NCBI GenBank assembly: GCA_004555205.1
Contig: SFIY01000016.1
Coordinates: forward strand, 9,830-73,829
DNA length: 64,000 nt
Direction: 5' to 3'
Source: Clostridiales bacterium
Lineage (GTDB): Bacteria > Bacillota > Clostridia > Oscillospirales > Oscillospiraceae
Shown: in pieces, positions 33,116 to 41,929 of the stretch
Layout: the number at the start of each line of letters is the position of its first letter
Position numbering within the stretch: position 1 is the stretch's first letter
Made by a program: the position numbers and the translations under genes
Notes under the pieces: model-generated
What the model was told of the DNA's origin: nothing
Databases searched by the model: none
The model's input: the letters and a program-made list of their open reading frames with translations, nothing else

Positions 33116-33154
33116 AGGCCGTCGACTGAAAAGTCGACGGCCTGTTGCTTTTTT
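33116..33154. terminator. Bidirectional terminator between glycerate kinase and pyrophosphatase
   Basis: 12-bp stem AGGCCGTCGACT / AGTCGACGGCCT around GAAA, with TTTTTT to the right (plus strand) and to the left on the minus strand. Confidence 0.9.
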
Positions 33155-34763
33155 AGCCCCACAGGGCGGTGAGCATGGGGATGATCTGCTTTTTACGGGA
33201 CATGACGCCCGGCAAAAACAGGGTGTTGTCCTTCGGCTCCACATCGAAGGCACGGCGGATGGTATCGTCGTTGCCCACGAACAGAAGCTGCGAGCCTTCC
33301 TTCAGCACATCGGTGAACATCAAAATGGTCATGTCGTAACCGTGCTCCTTCTGTGCCCGCTGCATCACCGTGAGAAATTCCTCCTTGCGCTCCAGCATCT
33401 TCAGCGAGTCAATGCAGGTGATCTGGCCCACGCCAAGCACCTGACCGGCAATGTGAAATTCCTTAAAATCGCTGCGCAGCAGCTCACCGGCGCTCTTATG
33501 CTCGGTCGCGTCGGCAGAGAACAGGTCCCTGCCCAGCTCCTCCAGCGAAATATGGGCAATGTGCGCCAGACGCTCGGCCATGGCAATGTCCCGCGGCGTG
33601 CAGGTGGGTGACTTGAACATGACCGTGTCGGCCAGAATGGCCGCCGCCATCAGGCCCGCCATGTTCGGCGACGGCATGACGCCATGCTCCTGAAACATGC
33701 CGGTGATAATGGTGGTGGTGCTGCCCACCGGCTCGTTGCGCATGCGCACCGGCTGCGAGGTCTGAATATCCGCCAGACGGTGGTGGTCGATGATCTCCAG
33801 AATCTCCGCCTGCTCCAGACCGGACACGGCCTGAGACATCTCGTTATGGTCCACCAGCACCACCCGCTTACGGCGGGGACGCAGCAGGTGATAGCGCGAC
33901 AGCGTGCCCACCACATGATCGTTTTCATCCAGCACCGGATAGCAGCGGAAACGGCTTTTCAGCACCACTTCCTTCACATCGTCAATATAGTCGTCCAGAT
34001 GGAAGCAGACCAGATTCTCCGTGTGGCAGGGGCGGGAGATGGGGATGGCCTGATAGATCAGGCGGGATACGCGGCTGGCGTCAAAGGGCGTGGAGATGAC
34101 GCAGGTATTCCCTGCGCCCTCCAGCCACTGCGGCTCCACCTCGCACTGGCACAGAATCACGGCGCTTACGCCGATATCCAGTGCCCGGCGGATAATATCC
34201 GGCTGGCTGCCGCACAGCACGATGGTATCGGGTGAGGAGAACAGCAGATTTTCGCAGCTTTGCGGCAGGGCAATGCTGACATGGCCGGACAGCGTATCGG
34301 TCATGTTGCCATCGCTGACGATCCGGCCCTCCAGCACGCTGAGCAGATTGAACAGCGGCACCTCATCCACATGGGGCTCGCTGATGGTCTTCATGCTGTA
34401 GGTGGCAATGTCACCGGCGGACAGCGTGCCGTACAGAGAGCCGTCCTCGTTGACCACGGGGATGACAGAGATCCTCTGCTCGCGCATAATGTGCCATGCC
34501 CGGTCCATCGTCACACTGGCGTGCAGTGCCGGCGGCGTATCGTAGTCCAGATCCTGCACCTGCGTGCGTACATTCTTCACAAAACGCGGGGCGTCAAAAT
34601 GAAAACGGTCCAGCATACGGCGCGTTTCATCACTGACCTGCCCCAGACGGGCGGCCGCATACTCGCGGTCTCCCAGTGCGTTGCGCAGTGCCGCATATGC
34701 CATGGCAGACACAATGGAATCGGTATCCGGATTGCGGTGGCCAACCACGAAAATCTCGTTCAT
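33153..34763 (-). CDS. ppaC: Manganese-dependent inorganic pyrophosphatase with CBS/DRTGG regulatory insert
   Basis: 536 residues, about 230 longer than a plain family II PPase. DHH motifs: VVGHRNPDTDSIVSA (1-20 region), VDHNEMSQA, IDHHRLAD and the DHHA2 region ending RKKQ (SRKKQIIPMLTAL). Between the first and second motifs lie CBS repeats (TMDRAWHIMREQRISVIPVVNEDGSLYG...; SRFRCYPVLDENDHVVGTLSRYHLLRPRRKRVVLVDH) and a DRTGG-like domain (about 170-270). CBS-PPases are regulated by adenine nucleotides. Releases PPi energy; own promoter upstream. Confidence 0.95.
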   Translation of the reverse strand: MNEIFVVGHRNPDTDSIVSAMAYAALRNALGDREYAAARLGQVSDETRRMLDRFHFDAPRFVKNVRTQVQDLDYDTPPALHASVTMDRAWHIMREQRISVIPVVNEDGSLYGTLSAGDIATYSMKTISEPHVDEVPLFNLLSVLEGRIVSDGNMTDTLSGHVSIALPQSCENLLFSSPDTIVLCGSQPDIIRRALDIGVSAVILCQCEVEPQWLEGAGNTCVISTPFDASRVSRLIYQAIPISRPCHTENLVCFHLDDYIDDVKEVVLKSRFRCYPVLDENDHVVGTLSRYHLLRPRRKRVVLVDHNEMSQAVSGLEQAEILEIIDHHRLADIQTSQPVRMRNEPVGSTTTIITGMFQEHGVMPSPNMAGLMAAAILADTVMFKSPTCTPRDIAMAERLAHIAHISLEELGRDLFSADATEHKSAGELLRSDFKEFHIAGQVLGVGQITCIDSLKMLERKEEFLTVMQRAQKEHGYDMTILMFTDVLKEGSQLLFVGNDDTIRRAFDVEPKDNTLFLPGVMSRKKQIIPMLTALWG

Positions 34764-34823
34764 AAGCTGCTCCTTTTCCCCGCGTATCTGATCAAAAAAT
34801 CAGCGGTAATTCATCATAAAGTC

Positions 34824-34852
34824 ATTGTATCAGAGCCAACAGGGAAAAACAA
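34824..34852 (-). promoter_or_regulatory. Promoter of ppaC
   Basis: Minus-strand TTGTTT (34847-34852), 17-nt spacer, TACAAT (34824-34829). Confidence 0.65.
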
Positions 34853-34881
34853 GCCGTTTTATTGACAAAGATGTGCTTATC

Positions 34882-35874
34882 TCAGCTGATATTTTTGGCC
34901 CAACTGTTATCCACCAGCCGGTCAAAATCCACCCACTGGCTGCGCGATAGCTCGCCGGCGTGTTCCATGACCTTTTGCAGGTTCACCAGCGACTGCTCCT
35001 CCAGCTCCGGCGTCAGCTTCCATGCATCGATCGCCCGGTGGCGCGCCGTGACGGTTTCCAGCACACTGATGTCCGTGTCGGGGAACTGATCGGCGATGGC
35101 CTCGGCCACCTCCCGGTCCGTATGCGACGCCACCCACTGCTGTGCCCGGGCTATGGCGTTGGTGAAGCCCTGCATGACCTCCGGATGCTGCGCCATATAG
35201 CTCCGGTTGGCAAAATACGCGGTATAGGGCACCTCGCCGGTGGCTTCGCCGATGGAGCAGAGGATATAGCCCTGCCCCGCTTCCACCACTTCGGTGGCGG
35301 TGGGCTCGAACAGCGCCACATAGTCGCCGTTGCCGCCGGTGAAGGCACCGGCCATCATATTGAACTGCACGGAGGTATCCACGACCGCGTCAACATGGGG
35401 CGTGACGCCGTTGCTGTCCATCACATATTCCAGCGTCATCTCCGGCATACCTCCTGCGCGGCCGCCGATGATGGTTTTGCCCTTCAGATTCTCCCAGCGG
35501 AAATCCTCATCGGTGCGGCCCACCAGGAACGAGCCGTCCCGTTTGGTGAGCTGGGCAAACAGCATGGGATAGTCCTCCTTGCCCTGGTTATACACATAGA
35601 TGCAGGCTTCGGCCCCGGCCAGACCGATGTCCGCCTGACCGGACACCACGGCGGTCATGACCTTGTCGGCGCCGCCGCCGTTGCTCAGCACCACATCCAA
35701 TCCCTCGTCGGCAAAGAAGCCCTGACTGATGGCCACATACTGCGGCGCATAGAACACCGAATGTGTGACCTCCGACAGGCGCACGGTGACCAGGTCCTTC
35801 TCCTTTCCGCAGCCGCACAGCAGCAGCGGCAGAATCAGACACGGCAGCAGCAAACAGACGAATAGTTTTTTCAT
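34882..35874 (-). CDS. ABC transporter substrate-binding lipoprotein (NMT1/SsuA-like)
   Basis: 330 residues. Lipoprotein signal peptide with lipobox LLCGC (lipidated Cys near 22). The mature domain has SVFYAPQYVAISQGFFADEGLDV and LSNGGGADKVMTAVVSGQADIGL, typical of the NMT1/THI5/SsuA type-2 binding fold for sulfonates, aromatic anions or pyrimidine precursors. Ligand not assignable. ATG at 35874 follows GGGGGTAATG. It is last of a three-gene importer operon and overlaps the permease stop by four bases. Confidence 0.92.
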   Translation of the reverse strand: MKKLFVCLLLPCLILPLLLCGCGKEKDLVTVRLSEVTHSVFYAPQYVAISQGFFADEGLDVVLSNGGGADKVMTAVVSGQADIGLAGAEACIYVYNQGKEDYPMLFAQLTKRDGSFLVGRTDEDFRWENLKGKTIIGGRAGGMPEMTLEYVMDSNGVTPHVDAVVDTSVQFNMMAGAFTGGNGDYVALFEPTATEVVEAGQGYILCSIGEATGEVPYTAYFANRSYMAQHPEVMQGFTNAIARAQQWVASHTDREVAEAIADQFPDTDISVLETVTARHRAIDAWKLTPELEEQSLVNLQKVMEHAGELSRSQWVDFDRLVDNSWAKNIS

Positions 35875-36686
35875 GGCATTACCCCCAAAAAATGATTGAT
35901 TATTTTTTCCACCCACAGCACCAGCGCGTACATGACCACCGCGGCAACGGCAAGCAGCAGCACGCTGGTCATGACCAGGTCCATGTTGAACACCTGCGAG
36001 CCGTAGACGATCAGATACCCCAAACCGGCGCGTGAGACAAGAAACTCACCCATGATGACACCGACCCACGAAAGGCCCACATTGACCTTCAGCGTGCCGA
36101 GCAGTGTGGCGTAATTGGCGGGAAACACCAGCATCCACAAAATCTGATGCCGCGATGCGCCCAGTGTGCGCATCAGACGAATCTTCTCCGTTTCCGTGGA
36201 CATAAAGCCCTGATACATATTCAAAATCGTCACAATCAGAGAAATGGCAAGTGTCATCACGATAATGGAGCCGATACCCGCCCCCATCCAAACAATAAAA
36301 ATCGGGCCAAGGGCCGTTTTGGGCAGTGCGTTGAGCACCACCAGATACGGATCCAGAATCCGCGAGAGCGTGTCGGACCACCACATGGCAATGGCAACCG
36401 CCGTGCCCAAAAGCGTGCCGAGGATAAAGCCTACCACGGTTTCCAAACACGATGTGCCGATGTGCAGCCACAGATCGCCGCTTTGACAGAGATTGATAAA
36501 GGTCGCCGCCATGCGGCTGGGGCTGCTGATGAGGAAACCGTCGGTCAGGCCCACCCGGGTGACCAGCTCCCAAATGCCGAACAGCGCCACAACCAGCGCG
36601 ATCTGCCAGATACGGATCTTACGCTTGTGCCGCTTCTGCCCGCGCAGATAGGCGCTGCGCTGAGGGGAAGGAGAAAGCTCATTCAT
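35871..36686 (-). CDS. ABC transporter permease (SsuC/TauC-like)
   Basis: 271 residues, about six membrane helices of the BPD_transp_1 type with the EAA-like loop GASRHQILWMLVFPANYATLLGTLKV contacting the ATPase. Start chosen at the ATG ending at 36686 (MNELSPSP...) with GAAAGGAGC-like Shine-Dalgarno; it overlaps the ATPase gene by eight bases. Partner of the NMT1-like binding protein and the ATPase on either side. Confidence 0.92.
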   Translation of the reverse strand: MNELSPSPQRSAYLRGQKRHKRKIRIWQIALVVALFGIWELVTRVGLTDGFLISSPSRMAATFINLCQSGDLWLHIGTSCLETVVGFILGTLLGTAVAIAMWWSDTLSRILDPYLVVLNALPKTALGPIFIVWMGAGIGSIIVMTLAISLIVTILNMYQGFMSTETEKIRLMRTLGASRHQILWMLVFPANYATLLGTLKVNVGLSWVGVIMGEFLVSRAGLGYLIVYGSQVFNMDLVMTSVLLLAVAAVVMYALVLWVEKIINHFLGVMP

Positions 36687-37437
36687 GGATATCCAGCTCC
36701 TTCCATATAAGATTGAAAAATGTGTGAAATATTTCCGTGTCACGGCGCGCCATGGGATCCAGCAGGCGCAGCGGCCCCATGTCGCAGACGGTTTTTACCA
36801 CGGCAGGACGTTGGGACAACACCACCACCCGATCGGATACGCTGATGGCCTCGGCAATGTCGTGGGTGACCAGCAGCGCCGTTTTGTTCTCTTGGCGAAT
36901 GATGCGGTAAATATCTGCCGAAACGGACAGTCGCGTTTGGTAATCCAGTGCGGAAAACGGTTCATCCAGCAGCAAAATGCGCGGCTGGGACGCCAATGTG
37001 CGGATCAGCGCACAGCGCTGACGCATACCGCCGGACAACTGGGCGGGCCGCTTTTTGGCAAAGGCCTCCAGACCGTAGCGCTGCAGCAGCTCACGCACAT
37101 GAGCGAGCCTCTCAGGCGTGGCGCAGTGACGAATGGCAAGGGGCAGCGTCACATTGTCCCAAATGCTTTTCCATTCAAACAACTGATCCCGCTGAGGCAT
37201 GAAGGCAATGCGGCTTGACGGCTCTGTGACGGCGATGCCGTCCACGGTGACGGTACCGCCGGACAGCGGCTCCAATCCCGCGATGGCGGCAAGCAGTGTG
37301 GATTTGCCGCAGCCGGATGGCCCGACGATACTGAGAAATTCGCCTTCCTCCATATCAAAGGATATGTCACGCAGCGCTTCCACCTCGCCGTCCGGTGATT
37401 GGTATGTCAAAGCGGCGTTTCGGAGTTGGATCATCAT
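36679..37437 (-). CDS. ABC transporter ATP-binding protein (SsuB/TauB-like)
   Basis: 252 residues with Walker A GPSGCGKSTL (near 41-50), signature LSGGMRQRCALIRTLA, Walker B ILLLDEPFSALD and H-loop LLVTHDIAEAI. Start: two adjacent ATGs at 37437 and 37434 behind AAAGGAGG. First gene of the importer operon; a TATAAT-like -10 (CATATAATAA) lies near 37490-37497 with a poor -35. Confidence 0.93.
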   Translation of the reverse strand: MMIQLRNAALTYQSPDGEVEALRDISFDMEEGEFLSIVGPSGCGKSTLLAAIAGLEPLSGGTVTVDGIAVTEPSSRIAFMPQRDQLFEWKSIWDNVTLPLAIRHCATPERLAHVRELLQRYGLEAFAKKRPAQLSGGMRQRCALIRTLASQPRILLLDEPFSALDYQTRLSVSADIYRIIRQENKTALLVTHDIAEAISVSDRVVVLSQRPAVVKTVCDMGPLRLLDPMARRDTEIFHTFFNLIWKELDIHE

Positions 37438-37524
37438 GCCCGTTCCTACCTCCTTTGACGTAATCGTTTTGGAGAATTGCTCTCCGAAGTTATTATATGT
37501 GCCGTAGGCTGAGGTGGGAACAAA

Positions 37525-37556
37525 CAAGGACTGCTTGCCGCAGCAAGCAGTCCTTG
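37525..37556 (-). terminator. Terminator after the GH-like gene
   Basis: 14-bp perfect stem CAAGGACTGCTTGC / GCAAGCAGTCCTTG with TTGTTTGTT on the minus strand; also borders the ABC operon leader. Confidence 0.85.
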
Positions 37557-37572
37557 TACAATAGGTATTTTT

Positions 37573-39225
37573 TTAATCAAAGACGGAGGAGAGCCAGTTG
37601 TATTTCCCCACAGGGGAGGCGCCGTTCCATGTCATGTAGCCGCCGGTATTGCCGGTATCGCGCAATGCGCGGATCTGCGCCGACACCTCCTCCGGGCCGT
37701 AGGTATTATACGGCTCCCAAATGGCATCGTATGTCTGAATCCAGGTGCGCACGGCCGCAGGAGAGACGGTCTCCTTTTGCCGCTGCGCCGCTTTGGCACC
37801 AAAGGCATACATGGTCTCGTAGGGATGCTCCCACGGCAGATAGCTGCCGGAGGCGGGATAGTGATCGGGGTACGGCATGGCGGAGATGGCATCCACCGCA
37901 GCGCTGATGGCAGGCCAGTACTGACCGTAAGCGGTCACATAGTCCTCGGCGCACTCGCCGAACACATCGGCAGAGATATACGCGCCCGCATCATGCAGCC
38001 GCGCGGCGGCATACTGCAAAAAGCGCTGCACCGCCTGTGCCTTGCTCTCCCCGTATGTATTGCGGAAGTCGATGGTGCCATCCTCCTCATAGCGCCATGT
38101 GCCGTCGGGGAAACGGCAGTAGTCAAACTGGATCTCGTTAAAGCCCATCAGCTCCACGGCCTCCAGCGCCAAATCCACCTTATACTGCCACACGGTGCGG
38201 TTATACACGCTGGGCCAGTACATGCCGCTTACCTTCAGCGGGTCACCGTTCGTATCGGCGATCACACATTCGGGATGGTCCACGGCCAGATTGGGGTCAT
38301 TAAAGGTGGTGATGCGGCCGATCACATAGTAGCCGGCCTCTTTCAGCGTGGCAATGCCCTGCCGGTATTCCTCCGCCGTCAGGTAGGCGCCGTCATAGGC
38401 GCTGGGCGAAAACGACTGCATCACCGGCGAGGCGTAGCCGATGGCGCCGCCGTCCATAATGTCCACCACAAAGGCGTTGATGCCGCAGTTATCGGCAATG
38501 GCCACATAGCTGGCCGCATCAGCGACGGATTCCACATTCAGATACAGCGCCTTTACCTCGTCGGGCATCACATTGTCCTCAAATTTCGGCTTGTGGCAAG
38601 GGAAGTAATCCAGATCCGCCGCGTCACCGCCGCCGTAGCTGTCACCCCGGGAGGTATGCAGCTCCAACAGCTTTTTATCATAGGCGGCCATGGCGGAATC
38701 CTTGTCCAAGCACACATTGGACGCGGCAATATAGCCGCCCTCCACCTGATAGCGCGTTACACTGCCGTCTGCCTGCAGGCCGTCATAGCCCACCACCGTC
38801 AGCGCCTGTCCTCTTTCCGCCAGCGCGGCAGGGACAATCCCGTCCTTATCCAGCAGGTTCACCGCGCGCTTGACATAGACCTGCGGCGTGGTGACCACCC
38901 GGGCAATGTCCTGCACCACATTCTCCCCGGGCAGGTAGCCGAAGCTCTCGTCCTCCCGCAGAATACGGAGGCGTCCGTCCTCGCGCGGCTCCTCCACCAC
39001 GAATCTGACGGCGCTGCCGCGCACCAGCTCAGCCACCTCGCCGCCGTCCTTGTCGTACAGCACCGCCGTTTCCGTCGGCGAGGCCACAAAGCCGTCTTCA
39101 AAGGTGAGAGGCTTCTTATGATGCACGATGATGCCGACCACCAGCGAGATAACGATCACCGCACCGGCGATCATGGGAATGAGCCACCGCGTCTGCTTTT
39201 TTGTCCGTTCCTTTACAGCAGGCAT
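37573..39225 (-). CDS. Membrane-anchored putative glycoside hydrolase (DUF4015-like)
   Basis: About 550 residues. N-terminal signal anchor (RWLIPMIAGAVIVISLVVGIIV, about 13-34). Two SH3-like segments (TAVLYDKDGGEVAELVRGS...; YVKRAVNLLDKDGIVPAALAERGQ) give wall-binding character. A TIM-barrel-like region from about 220 resembles the DUF4015 putative glycoside hydrolase family: VKALYLNVESVADAASYV, NAFVVDIMDG, GRITTFND, FNEIQFDYCRFPDG, SADVFGECA, MPYPDHYP. Catalytic residues unassigned. An in-frame TTG at 39231 has better spacing to AAAGGA and could be the real start. Confidence 0.8.
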   Translation of the reverse strand: MPAVKERTKKQTRWLIPMIAGAVIVISLVVGIIVHHKKPLTFEDGFVASPTETAVLYDKDGGEVAELVRGSAVRFVVEEPREDGRLRILREDESFGYLPGENVVQDIARVVTTPQVYVKRAVNLLDKDGIVPAALAERGQALTVVGYDGLQADGSVTRYQVEGGYIAASNVCLDKDSAMAAYDKKLLELHTSRGDSYGGGDAADLDYFPCHKPKFEDNVMPDEVKALYLNVESVADAASYVAIADNCGINAFVVDIMDGGAIGYASPVMQSFSPSAYDGAYLTAEEYRQGIATLKEAGYYVIGRITTFNDPNLAVDHPECVIADTNGDPLKVSGMYWPSVYNRTVWQYKVDLALEAVELMGFNEIQFDYCRFPDGTWRYEEDGTIDFRNTYGESKAQAVQRFLQYAAARLHDAGAYISADVFGECAEDYVTAYGQYWPAISAAVDAISAMPYPDHYPASGSYLPWEHPYETMYAFGAKAAQRQKETVSPAAVRTWIQTYDAIWEPYNTYGPEEVSAQIRALRDTGNTGGYMTWNGASPVGKYNWLSSVFD

Positions 39226-39418
39226 AAGCAAAATCCGTCCTTTCCTAATATCCGGCTTTTATTATACGAAATCTTTCGACAAAATGCTACAGGTTTTTTG
39301 CATTTTGCTGCCGTCAACAGTTTTTATATTATGTAAACGCATATACACTATGTGGCAGGCGAATCATGGCAATCATACATTTTCTTGTCGTATTTTTGCA
39401 AAAATTGTTATTTTTCGG

Positions 39419-39448
39419 TGGACAGTGCGCCAACGGCTGTGCTATACT
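39419..39448 (+). promoter_or_regulatory. Promoter of the dockerin/cohesin gene pair
   Basis: TGGACA (39419-39424), 18-nt spacer, TATACT (39443-39448), about 60 bases upstream of the 39509 start. Confidence 0.65.
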
Positions 39449-39508
39449 GATGATGAATCATTATGTAAATCAACTGCGGTTGGGACGATAGATAAAAGGG
39501 GATGTCTT

Positions 39509-41917
39509 ATGAAATCACGCCGTCGCATTTCATCCATTATATTGTGCCTATGTGTGCTTGTGTCACTGGTACCGGGTTTATTGCTCCTGTTTGCTTCGGC
39601 CACGGCGGCCGACGACCAGGAGGAGTCCCTGCTGGGCACACTCAGCGCCTCCTACGAGGCTTCCGGCCCGGGTGTGATCTCCAGCGGAGAGGGCGACGCC
39701 GGCGGCAAGTCCTACGGTGCGTATCAGTTCGCCAGTGCGTATGATATACCCAAGAAGTTCTTTGAATGGTGCCAGAAATCCGACAACCTGCTCTACCGCT
39801 CGTTTGGCGACACGCTCAGCGAGGCGTATTATGACGGCACTCCCGGCTATGGCACCAAGTTTGATGCGGCATGGAAGAAGCTGGCAGCGGATAATCCCAG
39901 CGGTTTTGAACAGGCGCAGCGCAACTATGTGCGCCTGAGCTATTATGACCCCATCGTCTCCAAGGCGGAGGCCAATATCCCCGGCTTCAAGGTCAGCAAC
40001 TACAGCATTGCCCTGCGCAATGTGCTCTGGTCCCGCGCTGTACAGCATAGCTCCGGCGGCGCCCTGGAGGTGCTGCAGGATGCCTTTGCCGCCATCGGCG
40101 GCTTCAAAAATCAGCCCGAGAGTGAATTGATCGACGCCATCTACGCCGAATCCGGCAGCTTGACCGATTCGGGGAAAACAAAGATGTCCGGCGCCACAGC
40201 CGAGCGCTACGGCGTCAGCGGCAAGAGCATGGCGTGGTACGGCGGCTGCAGTGGCGATGTGCAGTTGGGCGTATATATCCGTCTGCGCATCAACGAGCCT
40301 GCGGACGCGCAGGCAATGCTGGCCAACTACGGCTATAAGGATGACAAGGTGGGGCAGGGCACCTACCGTATTCTGGTATCCTCCAACACCAAGCTGGGCG
40401 CCGTGGCAGGCAGCACGGGTCTGACGATGAACACGGTAACGGACAGTGATTCTCAGCGTTTTACCCTGACCTACTATGCCAGCGGCTACTACACCATCAC
40501 CAATGTGTCCTCCGGCAAGCGGCTGACGGCCAACAGCGACGGCACGGTCACGCTGGCTGCGCCTACGGCCAACAACAACCAGATGTGGAAGGCTGCCGCC
40601 TCCGGCAGCGGCTTCACGCTGAAAAACCGCAGTACCGGTACATATCTTACCGCGTCTACCTTCTCCGCCGGCAGCACCATCAAAATGGGCAGCACCGCCA
40701 CCCAGTGGCAGCTGCAGCGCGCAGGCAGCGACTGGTCGCTGGAGGGGCTTAGCTGCCCGTCCTACACCTCCGGTTTGACGGAGGGCAACTCCGGCTATCC
40801 CTTCTGCGGTACCCTGCGGTGTTCCTATAATATTCAAAAGGTCACCGTATCTATTATTAATAATAAGGATAACACCAACGCCATTTCTCCGGCCAGTGCA
40901 TCGGGCATCAACGCCAAGAGCTACGATCTGGGCAGGCTGGACAGCGCTGTGGCCTTCAGCCGTCTGAAAGCCGGCAGTTACACCTGCCGTATCACCGCCA
41001 CCAGTTCGGCGCCCACCGACAGCACCTTTACCCGGGAGCAGCCGTTCTATGTGGTGGCTGAGCCCAGCACGATCACCTTCAACGCCAACGGCGGCAAGTG
41101 CGCCACCACCACACTGAAGGTCAATGTGGGCAGCGTCTACGGCGAACTGCCTGCCGCAACCCGGGACGGCTGCACCTTCCTCGGCTGGTATACGGCGGCC
41201 TCCGGCGGCACGAAGATCGAACCGAACACCATTGTGCCTTCCGGTAACCGCACACTCTATGCCCATTACCAAAGCACAACACAGTATACCTTCACCTTCT
41301 ATGACTATGACGGCAAAACCGTGATCTCCTCCGGCAAGCTGAACGCCGGCAGCACGATCCCCGCACCGGAGGCACCTACCCGTCCCTCTGACGACCGGTA
41401 TTACTACACCTTTACCGGCTGGAGCGGCTATACCGCGGGCATGAAGATCTCCCAAAATGTCACCTTTACCGCCCGGTATGAGGCGCAGGAGATCTCTGGG
41501 GCAAGCGATATTACCACCACGGCTTATACCATCAGCGGCGACTACCTGCGCGCCGTGCCGCTGGGCACGGAGGTCAAAACGATGCAGGGCAAACTGCAGC
41601 CCAGCCAGTATGTGACCATCCATAAGGGCAGCTCCGCTGCCTCCGGTCTGGTGGGCACCGGCATGACGGTGGACTTTGCGCCTGCCGGTGAAGTGACCCG
41701 GACGCTCACCGTTGTGGTCACGGGCGATCTCAACGGCGACGGCAAGTGCACGCTGACCGACATGGTGCAGCTCCGCTCGCACCTGTTGAAAAAGAGTACA
41801 TTAAAGGCCGCCGCTTTGCAGGCGGCAGACATCAACGGCGACGGCAAGTGCACGCTGACCGACATGGTGCAGCTCCGAGCGCACCTGTTGGGACGCAGCA
41901 GCATCAAGGCCAACTGA
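39509..41917 (+). CDS. Secreted lysozyme-like protein with ricin-type, InlB-repeat and dockerin domains
   Basis: 802 residues. Signal peptide (about 1-33). Then a lysozyme-like domain resembling phage-tail/VgrG-type muramidase regions (EASGPGVISSGEGDAGGKSY, GAYQFAS), about 40-240; ricin-type beta-trefoil (YRILVSSNTKLGAVAG, YTITNVSSGKRLTANSDG, about 285-410); InlB/Listeria-Bacteroides repeats (TFNANGGKCATTTLKVNVG, GCTFLGWYTAASGG; TFTFYDYDGKTVISSG, about 515-665); and a C-terminal dockerin with two Ca-binding F-hand repeats (GDLNGDGKCTLTDMVQLRSH; ADINGDGKCTLTDMVQLRAH, about 740-800). ATG 39509 follows AAAAGGGGATG. Predicted cell-wall hydrolase recruited by a cohesin, with a candidate partner encoded directly downstream. 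Confidence 0.8.
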   Translation: MKSRRRISSIILCLCVLVSLVPGLLLLFASATAADDQEESLLGTLSASYEASGPGVISSGEGDAGGKSYGAYQFASAYDIPKKFFEWCQKSDNLLYRSFGDTLSEAYYDGTPGYGTKFDAAWKKLAADNPSGFEQAQRNYVRLSYYDPIVSKAEANIPGFKVSNYSIALRNVLWSRAVQHSSGGALEVLQDAFAAIGGFKNQPESELIDAIYAESGSLTDSGKTKMSGATAERYGVSGKSMAWYGGCSGDVQLGVYIRLRINEPADAQAMLANYGYKDDKVGQGTYRILVSSNTKLGAVAGSTGLTMNTVTDSDSQRFTLTYYASGYYTITNVSSGKRLTANSDGTVTLAAPTANNNQMWKAAASGSGFTLKNRSTGTYLTASTFSAGSTIKMGSTATQWQLQRAGSDWSLEGLSCPSYTSGLTEGNSGYPFCGTLRCSYNIQKVTVSIINNKDNTNAISPASASGINAKSYDLGRLDSAVAFSRLKAGSYTCRITATSSAPTDSTFTREQPFYVVAEPSTITFNANGGKCATTTLKVNVGSVYGELPAATRDGCTFLGWYTAASGGTKIEPNTIVPSGNRTLYAHYQSTTQYTFTFYDYDGKTVISSGKLNAGSTIPAPEAPTRPSDDRYYYTFTGWSGYTAGMKISQNVTFTARYEAQEISGASDITTTAYTISGDYLRAVPLGTEVKTMQGKLQPSQYVTIHKGSSAASGLVGTGMTVDFAPAGEVTRTLTVVVTGDLNGDGKCTLTDMVQLRSHLLKKSTLKAAALQAADINGDGKCTLTDMVQLRAHLLGRSSIKAN

Positions 41918-41929
41918 TCGGAGGAACAT

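Noticed and set aside
37442..37524. Pairing of GTTCCCACCTC with GAGGTAGGAAC around the ABC operon Shine-Dalgarno, considered as a riboswitch
   Set aside because: The likely promoter (-10 TATAAT near 37490) starts transcription after the 5' arm, and no known aptamer (TPP was considered because of the NMT1-like protein) matches.
39128..39508. Upstream extension of the dockerin protein reading frame to 39128
   Set aside because: The region contains the promoter at 39419-39448 and lacks coding character; a clear signal peptide and Shine-Dalgarno begin at 39509.
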